Both the position numbers and the translations under genes were made by a program. Source: Streptomyces sp. NRRL F-6492 (GTDB lineage: Bacteria; Actinomycetota; Actinomycetes; Streptomycetales; Streptomycetaceae). Taken from it: DNA of 5,398 nucleotides. Where the stretch lies: contig NZ_LGEG01000064.1 of NCBI RefSeq assembly GCF_001280125.1, forward strand, positions 1 through 5,398, given 5' to 3'. Shown here piece after piece: positions 1 to 5,398 of this stretch; the stretch's first letter is position 1, and the number at the start of each line of letters is the position of its first letter. Under the pieces are notes generated by a model. The model ran no database searches and was not told the DNA's origin. It worked only from the letters and a program-made list of their open reading frames with translations.

Positions 1-85
1 CTCGACGAGGGTGATGAGCGCGCTCTTGGCGTCGGCGCGGTGGCGGGCGTCGGTGGTGATGATGGGGGTGTCGGGGCCGATCTGG
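1..85. repeat. 85-bp exact direct repeat, left copy
   Basis: These bases are identical to the last 85 bases of the window and in the same orientation. They encode CvnD residues 185 back to 157 on the minus strand. The match begins at the very first base and has no mismatch, even at third codon positions. Two diverged cvnD paralogues would normally differ at many such positions. Confidence 0.97.
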
Positions 86-555
86 AGGGCCTCGCGGACT
101 TCCTCGGGCTGGTAGGGCTGGTTGCCGTCGAAGCCGTTGAGGGCGATGACGAACGGCAGGCCCGAGTTCTCGAAGTAGTCGACCGCGGGGAAGCAGTCGG
201 CGAGACGGCGGGTGTCGACGAGGACGACGGCGCCGATGGCACCCCGCACCAGGTCGTCCCACATGAACCAGAAGCGGTCCTGTCCGGGGGTGCCGAACAG
301 GTACAGGATCAGGTCCTGGTCGAGCGTGATGCGGCCGAAGTCCATGGCGACGGTCGTCGTCGTCTTGTCGCCGGTGTGGGTGAGGTCGTCGATGCCCGCG
401 GAGGCGGACGTCATGACGGCTTCGGTACGCAGCGGGTTGATCTCCGAGACGGCGCCGACGAACGTGGTCTTGCCCACGCCGAAGCCACCCGCCACCACGA
501 TCTTCGCGCTGGTGGTTGAACGGGCCGCGCCGCCGCTAGAGCTTGCGAAGTCCAC
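1..555 (-). CDS. cvnD: CvnD, conservon small GTPase (3' end cut by window edge)
   Basis: This is a Ras/MglA-like small GTPase and the presumed nucleotide switch of the conservon complex at the membrane. Translation from GTG at 555-553 gives MDFASSSGGAARS and then 185 residues to the window edge. Visible motifs are a P-loop GGFGVGKTT (residues 23-31), a switch II FGTPGQDRF (87-95) with Gln92 at the Ras Gln61 position, and NGFD (140-143) where Ras has NKxD. The start is set by GAAAGGG (568-562), 6 bases upstream, and it overlaps the last 20 bases of cvnC, so translation is probably coupled. The gene lacks only its final residues here: the matching fragment at the right end of the window would add HALMARLK and a stop, for a 193-residue protein of normal family length. 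Family assignment is very secure. The missing stop reflects the window edge, not a mutation. Confidence 0.95.
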   Translation of the reverse strand, partial: MDFASSSGGAARSTTSAKIVVAGGFGVGKTTFVGAVSEINPLRTEAVMTSASAGIDDLTHTGDKTTTTVAMDFGRITLDQDLILYLFGTPGQDRFWFMWDDLVRGAIGAVVLVDTRRLADCFPAVDYFENSGLPFVIALNGFDGNQPYQPEEVREALQIGPDTPIITTDARHRADAKSALITLVE

Positions 556-1084
556 TGAGCACCCTTTCGAGCAGTGTCACGTCTGGCTGACCGCCGGCGG
601 CCTCGTCGCCGCCGGGCTGGTGAATGGCGACGAGTCCGGCCTCGGCCAGGTCGGCGACGAGGATTCGGGCGACGCCGAGGGGGATGGAGAGAAGTGCCGA
701 GATCTCGGCGACCGACTTGATCTCGAAGCAGAGCCGGCAGATCCGCTGGTGCTCGGGCAACTGTCCCTGCAGCCGGGACGGATCGGCCGTCGTACTGACC
801 AACGCCTCGATGGCGAGCTGGTAACGCGGCCTGGTCCGGCCGCCGGTCATCGCGTACGGACGCACCAGCGGGTTGTGCCCGCCCGAACCGCCCGAGGCGG
901 ACGGGCCGCGCGAGGCGGACGGTCCGGCGGGCGCCGCCGGGGCGTGCGGCTGCCGGTAGGGCTGCGACGCGCCCTGTCCGCTCGGTGCGGAGGGAAAGTT
1001 GAACCGGTTCTGCGCGGTGTCGCCCAGCGGTGCCTGGTGCGCGTCATAACCGTTGTAAGGGCTCCCGCCCGGGGGTGTTCCCAC
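536..1084 (-). CDS. cvnC: CvnC, DUF742 conservon protein
   Basis: This is the DUF742 member of the conservon, a cytoplasmic adaptor of unknown biochemistry that is always found with the GTPase and roadblock proteins. From GTG at 1084-1082 it has 182 residues. The first 70 or so are low-complexity and probably disordered, rich in G, P, S, A and Q, with a short GPSAS duplication. The DUF742 domain then runs from about residue 72 to 158. It includes PLVRPYAMTGGRTRP, a QLPEHQRICRLC segment with two cysteines, and a winged-helix-like stretch SVAEISALLSIPLGVARILV. I prefer the GTG because an 8-base Shine-Dalgarno GGAGGAGG (1096-1089) sits 4 bases upstream. An in-frame ATG at 1114-1112 would add 10 residues, but its only purine run, AAGGG, is 2 bases away, which is too close. 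The gene follows cvnB after a 106-base gap holding a hairpin, and its 3' end overlaps cvnD. Confidence 0.93.
   Translation of the reverse strand: MGTPPGGSPYNGYDAHQAPLGDTAQNRFNFPSAPSGQGASQPYRQPHAPAAPAGPSASRGPSASGGSGGHNPLVRPYAMTGGRTRPRYQLAIEALVSTTADPSRLQGQLPEHQRICRLCFEIKSVAEISALLSIPLGVARILVADLAEAGLVAIHQPGGDEAAGGQPDVTLLERVLSGLRKL
562..568 (-). promoter_or_regulatory. Ribosome-binding site of cvnD inside cvnC
   Basis: GAAAGGG on the minus strand lies 6 bases before the GTG start of cvnD, within the last codons of cvnC. It supports translational coupling of the two overlapping genes. Confidence 0.7.
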
Positions 1085-1088
1085 GTTT

Positions 1089-1096
1089 CCTCCTCC
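1089..1096 (-). promoter_or_regulatory. Shine-Dalgarno site that sets the cvnC start
   Basis: The minus strand reads GGAGGAGG, then AAAC, then GTG. It is the strongest ribosome-binding match in the window, and it places the cvnC start at 1084 rather than at the ATG at 1114. Confidence 0.8.
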
Positions 1097-1126
1097 GACT
1101 GCCTCGCGGTCCATGTCCCTTGGAGC

Positions 1127-1158
1127 CGCGCCACCGCACCTTACGGGGCGGTGGCGCG
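1127..1158 (-). promoter_or_regulatory. Strong stem-loop between cvnB and cvnC
   Basis: Bases 1127-1137 pair perfectly with 1148-1158, an 11-bp GC-rich stem. Inside a 10-base loop, CC/GG can add two more pairs around TTAC. It starts 32 bases after the cvnB stop and ends 42 bases before the preferred cvnC start. There is no T-run on its 3' side, so it is not a classical terminator. It could attenuate transcription, protect the upstream mRNA end, or be an operator; the function is inferred. Confidence 0.7.
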
Positions 1159-1190
1159 AAACGCACTGTCCGTCTGTTGGTTGAGAACTG

Positions 1191-1610
1191 TTAGTTAAGA
1201 AGACTGCCCTGGAGTTCCGCCCGGAGGTCGGGGGTCAGGACGGTGCCCGCGCGGTCCACGAGCAGGGCCATCTCGTAGCCCACGAGACCGATGTCCGCCT
1301 CGGGGTGGGCGAGCACGGCCAGCGAGGAGCCGTCCGAGATCGACATGATGAAGAGGAAGCCGCGCTCCATCTCCACCACGGTCTGGTTGACCGCACCGCC
1401 CTCGAAGATCCGGGACGCGCCCGCGGTCAGCGAGGTCAGTCCGGAGGCGACGGCCGCCAGCTGGTCGGCGCGGTCCCGGGGGAAGCCCTCGGACATCGCC
1501 AGCAGGAGTCCGTCGGCGGAGACCACCACCGTGTGCGACACCCCGGGGGTGTTGTCCACGAAGTTGGTGATCAACCAGTTCAGATTCTGCGCCGCCTGGC
1601 TCATGCTCAC
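1191..1610 (-). CDS. cvnB: CvnB, roadblock/LC7-domain protein
   Basis: This 139-residue protein consists almost entirely of one roadblock/LC7 domain, the fold of MglB-type regulators of small GTPases. In the conservon model it partners CvnA and CvnD at the membrane. Diagnostic segments are LNWLITNFVDNTPGVSHTVVVSADGLLLAMS (about residues 10-40, quoted in part: NTPGVSHTVVVSADGLLLA), DRADQLAAVASGLTSLTAG, and the C-terminal strand-helix LAVLAHPEADIGLVGYEMALL. The start is GTG at 1610-1608, one base after the cvnA stop codon, with AGGAG (1622-1618) 7 bases upstream inside the end of cvnA. A second in-frame start, ATG at 1604-1602, would give MSQAAQNLNW, the N-terminus often annotated in this family, but its spacing to the same AGGAG is 13 bases. 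The tight junction implies co-transcription and coupled translation with cvnA. The protein has no signal peptide or membrane segment. Confidence 0.95.
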   Translation of the reverse strand: MSMSQAAQNLNWLITNFVDNTPGVSHTVVVSADGLLLAMSEGFPRDRADQLAAVASGLTSLTAGASRIFEGGAVNQTVVEMERGFLFIMSISDGSSLAVLAHPEADIGLVGYEMALLVDRAGTVLTPDLRAELQGSLLN

Positions 1611-1611
1611 A

Positions 1612-4600
1612 CTAACGCTCCTGGTTGTAGGTACTGCCGGGGCCGAGGCCCGATCCGTTCGTGTCCGTTCCCGCGTTGCGTCCCTGCTGAACGCCCCGGC
1701 GCAGGTTGCTCAACCTGCCCCGTACGTCCTCGGGTGCGCGGGAGACCTGGGGGCCGCCCTGCGGGGTCTGCTCAGCCGTGCCCTCGACCAGGTTGGCCTT
1801 CGGGACGCGTCGGGGGAGACCGGACGAGGTGACCCCGCCCGCCTTCGGGTCCTTGAGCTTTCCGGCCCGCTGCCAGCGCTCGTCGTTGGTCGAGCGCCAT
1901 TCGTCGGAACCGCCGGCTTCGTTCTGCTGCTGTTCCGGCTGCGCGGGCGCGGCCGGCTGCGGCGTCCGCTGCGTCGGCGGGGCGACGCTGCCGCGGCGCG
2001 GCAGTCCGGCGTCGGTCAGCGCGTGACCGGCGTCCGGGGCGGGATTCGGAGTCGGACCCGGACGGTCGAAGCCTACGCGGTCGGCGGCCGGTTCGGGAGC
2101 GGCCGGAGCAGATTCCGGTTCCGGCCGGTACTCCTGCGCGTAACCGCCCTGGTAGGCGTTCTGATCCGGCCACTCCGCCTGGTGGGACTGGGGATCGAAC
2201 GCATTGTCGTACTGCTGGTGTTCGGTTGCCGGACTCTCGTACGAGGCTTCCGCATAGCCCTGCTGCGGGTACGCCTCGTAGCCCTGCTGCGGTGCCGCGT
2301 AGCCCCCGGTGTGGGAGGCCCCGCCGGCGTAGCCGTCCTGCTGCGGGTAGCCGGCCGCGTACTCCTGGCCGTACTCCTGCTGCTGCTGCGGCTGCCCGTA
2401 CTCCTGCGCGGGGGCGTACTCCGCCGCCGCGTACTCCTGGGCCCGCTGCTGCCCCTGGCCGTACTCCTGGCCCTGGGCGGGCTGCCCCTGGCCGTACTCC
2501 TGGCCCTGGGCGGGCTGCTCCTGCGCGTACTCCTGGGCCCGGCCGTACTCCTGCTGCTGCTCCGCCTCGTCGCGGAAGAGCGGCCGGTCGCCGGTCTGCG
2601 CCCGGTCGCCCAGGGCGGCACGCCGTCCTTCGCGGCGCAGCGAGCGGTCGACCGGGTCGAGGCTCTGCTGCTCCCCGTCCGGCTGCTGCTCGTAGCGCGA
2701 GTCGTCGAAGCCGAGGTCGGCCGCGGTCAGCATCGGCTGCGCGGGAGCGGCCTCGAAGGCGTTCTGCTGCGGCTGCTGCTGCTCCGGGATGATCTGGGAG
2801 ACGGTGAAGTCGTCCTGGATCGGCTGCTCGCCACCGCCACCGTGCGTGATCGCGTCCGGCAGCATGACGAGCGAGGTCGTCCCGGCCTGCTCGCCCGAGG
2901 GGCGGAGCTGGACCCGGATGCCGTGCCGGTCGGCGAGCCGGCCGACCACGAAGAGGCCCATGCGCTGCGAGACGGCGGCGTCCACGGTCGGCGGGTTGGC
3001 CAGCTTGTGGTTGATGTCCGCGAAGTCCTCGGCGGTGAGGCCGATGCCCTTGTCGTGGATCTCGACCATGACGCGGCCGTCGGGGAGACGGGTCGCGGTG
3101 ACGCGGACCTTGGTCTGCGGGGAGGAGAACGTGGTGGCGTTCTCCAGGAGCTCGGCGAGCAGGTGCACGAGGTCGGTCACGGCCTGGCCGTGGATCTCGG
3201 CCTCCGGGACGCCCGCCAGCTCGATGCGCTCGTACTGCTCCACCTCGGAGGAGGCGGCGCGCATGACGTCGACCAGGGGGACCGGCTGGTCCCAGCGGCG
3301 GCCCGGCTCCTCGCCGGCGAGGACGAGGAGGTTCTCGCCGTTGCGGCGCATACGGGTCGCCAGGTGGTCCAGCTTGAAGAGGTTCTCCAGCTGGTCCGGG
3401 TCGGCCTCGTTGTTCTCCAGGTCGGTGATGAGGGTCAGCTGGCCCTCGATCAGCGACTGGTTGCGGCGCGAGAGGTTGGTGAAGATCGCGTTGACGTTGC
3501 CCCGGAGCATGGCCTGCTCGGCGGCGAGCCGGACGGCCTCGCGGTGGACCTGGTCGAACGCGCGGGCGACCTCGCCGATCTCGTCCTGGGAGTCGATCGG
3601 GATCGGCTGGACGCGGGTGTCGACCCGGCCCGGCTCGGTGCGGGAGAGCTGGTCGACCAGCATCGGCAGGCGCTGCTCGGCGATGCCGAAGGCGGCGGTC
3701 CGCAGGGTGAGCATCGAGCGGCTCATCTGCCGGGCCATCATCCCGGCCAGGATGAACGCGGCGAGCAGGGCGACGACGACGATGGCGCCGTTCAGCCAGG
3801 CGTCCGTCTTGGCCTCGTCGGAGATCTTGACGGCCTCGGTCACGGCCTTGTCGACGAGGGCCTTCTCGACCTCGCTGTAGCCCTCGAACTTGGCGGTGGC
3901 GATCGCCATCCAGGTCTCGGGCGTGATGCCCTTGGCCTTCAGCGCCTCGATGCCGTCGGGGCCCTTGGCCGTGCCGATCGCGGTGGCCACGCCGGAGTAG
4001 ACGGAGCCGTCCTTGCCCTTGGGCAGCTCGACGTCCGCCGACTGCATCTGCTTGGCGCCCTCGGCCGCCTTGCCGGCCATGACCTTCTTGAGGAGTTCGA
4101 CGTCCTCGGGCATGCCGCCGGAGCTGAACTCGCCAAGGGCGATCTGCTCCAGGTAGTTGTACGAGTTGAACGCCACGGACTGCTGGGCGAAGACGGCCTC
4201 GGTGGTGCTGGGCCGGACGAGCAGCTGGGTGCCGATGGACCGCTGGAGGGACTCGGCGCCCTTGGAGAGCTGGATCGCGTAGACGCTGCGGCCGTACGCG
4301 GTGACGTTGCCGGTGCCCAGGCCGAGCTCGTTGGAGAACTCGGTCAGGTAGTGCTGGACGCCCGTGTAGGCGAGCTGGGTGTTCACCGGGTCGTAGGAGC
4401 GGGCGTAGGCGCTCTTGCGGAGCGCCTCCAGCTTCGGCTCCTCGTCCTTGAACAGGCGCAGCCGGCGCTCCAGGCCCTGGCCCGAGGGCAGGTTCCTGGC
4501 GGCCTCGTCGAACTTCAGGCGGGCGGCGTCGGTCGCGGCGTACGCGCGCTGGACCTCGTCGGCCTTGCGGTCCTCGGGGCCCTTGGCGACCAGCAGCGGA

Positions 4601-4947
4601 GCGGCGGTGAGGTCCCGCTCGTTGAGCAGCGCGGTGCTGTACTCCGAGGCGGCGCGCACGATGAGCGCCGTCTTCTCGGCGTCCTGGGCCTCCTGCCAGG
4701 TGTCGATCGCCCCCTTGACCTGGAAGCCGCCCATGACGAGGCCGACGAGCACGGGTATGAGGAGGATCGCGTTCAGCCGGGTGGGCACCCGCCAGTTGCG
4801 GGGCGACAGCTTGCTGGAGCTCCCCCCGGCCGCCTCGACGGGCGGCGGCGTGACGGGCACGTCCGCGGGCGACACCGCTGTGCGCGACGGCGGCGTGAAG
4901 TTGCCCCGCGTCTCCTGCTCCGCGGAGCTTTCCTTGCTTCGCCTCAC
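1612..4947 (-). CDS. cvnA: CvnA, membrane sensor-kinase-like conservon protein
   Basis: This is the membrane receptor of the conservon, 1111 residues, starting at GTG 4947-4945 with GAGAGG (4964-4959) 11 bases upstream. Its parts in order are: a basic, Pro/Ser-rich cytosolic N-terminus (1-56); a first membrane helix (about 58-78, ILLIPVLVGLVMGG); an extracytoplasmic helical region (about 80-383) resembling nitrate/nitrite-sensing (NIT) domains; a second membrane helix (about 386-404); a HAMP domain (about 404-475, with DEIGEVARAFD); a helical dimerisation region (about 476-545, LDHLATRMRR with His528); and a GHKL ATPase domain (about 550-698). The ATPase domain has an N box ELLENATTF (Asn603), a G1 box HDKGIGL (Asp632, Gly634, Gly636) and a later GTT (690-692). 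Residues 700-1111 form a long, probably disordered tail with Q/Y/E/G repeats. No response regulator is encoded nearby, as is usual for conservons, so output is presumably through CvnB and CvnD. The sensed ligand cannot be told from the sequence. Confidence 0.95.
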   Translation of the reverse strand: MRRSKESSAEQETRGNFTPPSRTAVSPADVPVTPPPVEAAGGSSSKLSPRNWRVPTRLNAILLIPVLVGLVMGGFQVKGAIDTWQEAQDAEKTALIVRAASEYSTALLNERDLTAAPLLVAKGPEDRKADEVQRAYAATDAARLKFDEAARNLPSGQGLERRLRLFKDEEPKLEALRKSAYARSYDPVNTQLAYTGVQHYLTEFSNELGLGTGNVTAYGRSVYAIQLSKGAESLQRSIGTQLLVRPSTTEAVFAQQSVAFNSYNYLEQIALGEFSSGGMPEDVELLKKVMAGKAAEGAKQMQSADVELPKGKDGSVYSGVATAIGTAKGPDGIEALKAKGITPETWMAIATAKFEGYSEVEKALVDKAVTEAVKISDEAKTDAWLNGAIVVVALLAAFILAGMMARQMSRSMLTLRTAAFGIAEQRLPMLVDQLSRTEPGRVDTRVQPIPIDSQDEIGEVARAFDQVHREAVRLAAEQAMLRGNVNAIFTNLSRRNQSLIEGQLTLITDLENNEADPDQLENLFKLDHLATRMRRNGENLLVLAGEEPGRRWDQPVPLVDVMRAASSEVEQYERIELAGVPEAEIHGQAVTDLVHLLAELLENATTFSSPQTKVRVTATRLPDGRVMVEIHDKGIGLTAEDFADINHKLANPPTVDAAVSQRMGLFVVGRLADRHGIRVQLRPSGEQAGTTSLVMLPDAITHGGGGEQPIQDDFTVSQIIPEQQQPQQNAFEAAPAQPMLTAADLGFDDSRYEQQPDGEQQSLDPVDRSLRREGRRAALGDRAQTGDRPLFRDEAEQQQEYGRAQEYAQEQPAQGQEYGQGQPAQGQEYGQGQQRAQEYAAAEYAPAQEYGQPQQQQEYGQEYAAGYPQQDGYAGGASHTGGYAAPQQGYEAYPQQGYAEASYESPATEHQQYDNAFDPQSHQAEWPDQNAYQGGYAQEYRPEPESAPAAPEPAADRVGFDRPGPTPNPAPDAGHALTDAGLPRRGSVAPPTQRTPQPAAPAQPEQQQNEAGGSDEWRSTNDERWQRAGKLKDPKAGGVTSSGLPRRVPKANLVEGTAEQTPQGGPQVSRAPEDVRGRLSNLRRGVQQGRNAGTDTNGSGLGPGSTYNQER
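1618..1622 (-). promoter_or_regulatory. Ribosome-binding site of cvnB inside cvnA
   Basis: AGGAG on the minus strand lies 7 bases before the GTG start at 1610 and 13 before the alternative ATG at 1604. The spacing favours the GTG. Confidence 0.7.
2113..2580 (-). other. Q/Y/E/G-rich low-complexity tail region of CvnA
   Basis: This stretch encodes CvnA residues of about 790-945. They are dominated by Gln, Tyr, Glu, Gly, Ala and Pro, with many EYG, EYA and QQGY steps. I count more than fifteen tyrosines in it and no clear folded domain. The composition resembles intrinsically disordered, self-associating segments, but that property is inferred from composition only. Confidence 0.85.
2448..2518. 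repeat. 33-bp tandem repeat within cvnA
   Basis: Two exact, adjacent 33-base units (2448-2480 and 2481-2513) plus 5 matching bases of a third lie within the cvnA tail. Each unit encodes the 11-residue block PAQGQEYGQGQ on the minus strand. The units are in frame, so gain or loss of copies would only change tail length. Degenerate relatives (QEYAQEQ, QEYGQ, QEYAA) flank them on both sides. Confidence 0.93.
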
Positions 4948-5038
4948 TCGACCAACAACCTCTCGGCGTCGGCACCTACGTTGTGCCGGTGTTTCGTTCA
5001 GGGCCGTACTACTCGGGAGTTCATGAATTGCAGCACGT

Positions 5039-5053
5039 GAAGGGGGTCCCTTC
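5039..5053. promoter_or_regulatory. Inverted repeat upstream of cvnA, possible operator
   Basis: GAAGGG-GGT-CCCTTC is a 6+3+6 inverted repeat about 92 bases upstream of the cvnA start, in the presumed promoter zone. It has the size of a regulator-binding site, but so short a palindrome can occur by chance in GC-rich DNA. No known operator is recognised. Confidence 0.35.
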
Positions 5054-5115
5054 CAAACAGTGGGACACCGCTACTTTCAGTGGTCCAGGCCGCGAATAAA
5101 ACGGGCATAAAGAGC

Positions 5116-5139
5116 GAGCCCCGCCAAAAAGCGGGGCTC
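5116..5139 (-). terminator. Second stem-loop, probable terminator
   Basis: A perfect 9-bp stem, GAGCCCCGC with GCGGGGCTC, encloses a 6-base loop. On the minus strand the bases after it read TCGCTCTTTATGCCCGTTTT, moderately T-rich. Its position, after the first hairpin and before the cvnA leader, fits a terminator that insulates cvnA from upstream transcription. Confidence 0.72.
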
Positions 5140-5216
5140 ATGTGAGCGCTGTGACACCGATCGGATGCGTCGGGTGTCCGAGGCGCCCCAATTCTCTGTC
5201 GAAACGTTATGAACAC

Positions 5217-5251
5217 GGGGGCGGTCGTGTCGAACGACACAGACCGCCCCC
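5217..5251 (-). terminator. Long stem-loop after the cvnD stop
   Basis: Bases 5217-5226 pair with 5242-5251 (10 bp) and 5227-5231 with 5236-5240 (5 bp). There is a single bulged A at 5241 and a 4-base GAAC loop. It lies 35 bases after the cvnD stop at 5287. No T-run follows, which is common for actinobacterial terminators. It is most likely part of a bipartite terminator or a 3'-end stabiliser. Confidence 0.7.
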
Positions 5252-5286
5252 GGCGGCGGCGCAGGGCAACCGCCCGGACCGTCCTC

Positions 5287-5398
5287 CTACTTGAGCCGCG
5301 CCATGAGGGCGTGCTCGACGAGGGTGATGAGCGCGCTCTTGGCGTCGGCGCGGTGGCGGGCGTCGGTGGTGATGATGGGGGTGTCGGGGCCGATCTGG
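5287..5398 (-). CDS. cvnD: CvnD C-terminal fragment (5' part beyond window edge)
   Basis: The minus strand here encodes the last 36 residues and stop of a CvnD GTPase, from QIGPDTPIITTDARH to HALMARLK, with a TAG stop at 5289-5287. Over the 85 bases that can be compared it is identical, base for base and in the same frame, to the truncated cvnD at the left edge (residues 157-185 there). It adds the 8 final residues missing from that copy. It is either the end of a second, upstream conservon transcribed in the same direction, or the same gene seen twice because the window closes on itself. Two hairpins follow the stop codon, as expected at the end of an operon. The fragment itself is certainly cvnD; whether it is a separate gene is unresolved. 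Confidence 0.88.
   Translation of the reverse strand, partial: QIGPDTPIITTDARHRADAKSALITLVEHALMARLK
5314..5398. repeat. 85-bp exact direct repeat, right copy
   Basis: This copy ends at the very last base of the window. The two copies are 5313 bases apart, start to start. Because identity runs to both edges, the true extent of the repeat cannot be seen. The arrangement looks like a terminal overlap of a closed contig or the boundary of a tandem unit. Confidence 0.97.

Larger units (their letters stand above)
4948..5286. other. Intergenic region upstream of cvnA
   Basis: This is 339 bases without a credible gene. Minus-strand transcription first meets two hairpins (5251-5217 and 5139-5116), then a less GC-rich leader reaching the cvnA start at 4947. 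A promoter for cvnA is expected between about 5115 and 4965, but I found no convincing -35/-10 pair with normal spacing. The open frame at 5240-4998 runs through one hairpin entirely, overlaps the putative leader, resembles nothing and looks fortuitous. Confidence 0.75.

Noticed and set aside
1772..4975. 1067-codon minus-strand frame overlapping cvnA
   Set aside because: It is out of frame with cvnA, extremely Arg/Pro/Ala-rich and featureless: a typical high-GC shadow.
1291..5040. 1249-codon open frame on the plus strand, antisense to cvnA and most of cvnB
   Set aside because: It is a shadow of GC-rich coding sequence. Its translation is Leu/Arg/Gly/Val-rich with no domain, while the opposite strand encodes an unmistakable sensor protein. 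No ribosome-binding support was seen.
4983..5115. Search for a sigma70-type promoter before cvnA
   Set aside because: Hexamer-like pieces (TTCACG, TAGTAC) occur on the minus strand, but their spacing is about 24 bases, so no promoter is called.
5136..5147. GCTCA-TG-TGAGC imperfect palindrome next to the second hairpin
   Set aside because: Half of it is part of the hairpin stem, so it is not independent evidence of an operator.
5153..5178. GACACC / GGTGTC inverted pair with a bulge between the two terminator hairpins
   Set aside because: The arms are short, one base is bulged, and there is no positional logic beyond lying near stronger hairpins. It is within what GC-rich sequence gives by chance.
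4998..5240. 80-codon minus-strand open frame in the intergenic region
   Set aside because: It crosses the second terminator-like hairpin and the presumed promoter region, shows no recognisable domain and has no good Shine-Dalgarno site.
1..5398. The 5313-base unit as a small autonomous plasmid
   Set aside because: It encodes only a conservon. No replication initiator, origin-like iterons, mobilisation or maintenance gene is visible.

Overview
The window is GC-rich actinobacterial DNA, almost certainly from Streptomyces or a close relative. All clear genes lie on the minus strand and form one 'conservon' (cvn) operon. Read in the direction of transcription, from high to low coordinates, the order is cvnA (sensor-kinase-like membrane protein), cvnB (roadblock/LC7 protein), cvnC (DUF742 protein) and cvnD (small Ras/MglA-like GTPase). 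The organism call rests on GC content, GTG starts, strong GC-rich Shine-Dalgarno sites and close family resemblance of all four proteins.

Layout: 5398-5287 encodes the last 36 residues and stop of a CvnD protein. Next comes a 339-base non-coding stretch (5286-4948) with two strong hairpins, which I read as the transcriptional end of that cvnD, followed by the leader and presumed promoter region of cvnA. cvnA (4947-1612) is followed after 1 base by cvnB (1610-1191). A 106-base gap holding an 11-bp perfect-stem hairpin precedes cvnC, whose best start is GTG at 1084. cvnC overlaps cvnD by 20 bases. cvnD runs off the left edge of the window, 8 codons short of its expected end.

The most unusual structural fact is that the first 85 and last 85 bases of the window are identical and lie in the same place and frame of cvnD. 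Joining the two ends over this overlap makes a complete 193-residue CvnD and a 5313-base circle. Three readings are possible: near-identical tandem conservons collapsed by assembly, a contig closed on itself, or two neighbouring conservons with a conserved or gene-converted cvnD end. The sequence alone cannot decide among them.

Known biology of the family: conservon products form a membrane-associated complex likened to eukaryotic G-protein-coupled signalling. CvnA is the membrane receptor/ATPase, CvnB a roadblock regulator, CvnC an adaptor and CvnD the GTPase switch. The proteins here fit that model. CvnA also has a tail of about 400 residues after its ATPase domain, with a Q/Y/E/G-rich low-complexity block, an exact 33-base tandem duplication and two GLPRR motifs. 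I see no mobile element, CRISPR array, tRNA, rRNA or gene outside the conservon. I do not claim a wholly new system; the end repeat, the intra-operon hairpin and the CvnA tail are the points worth checking.
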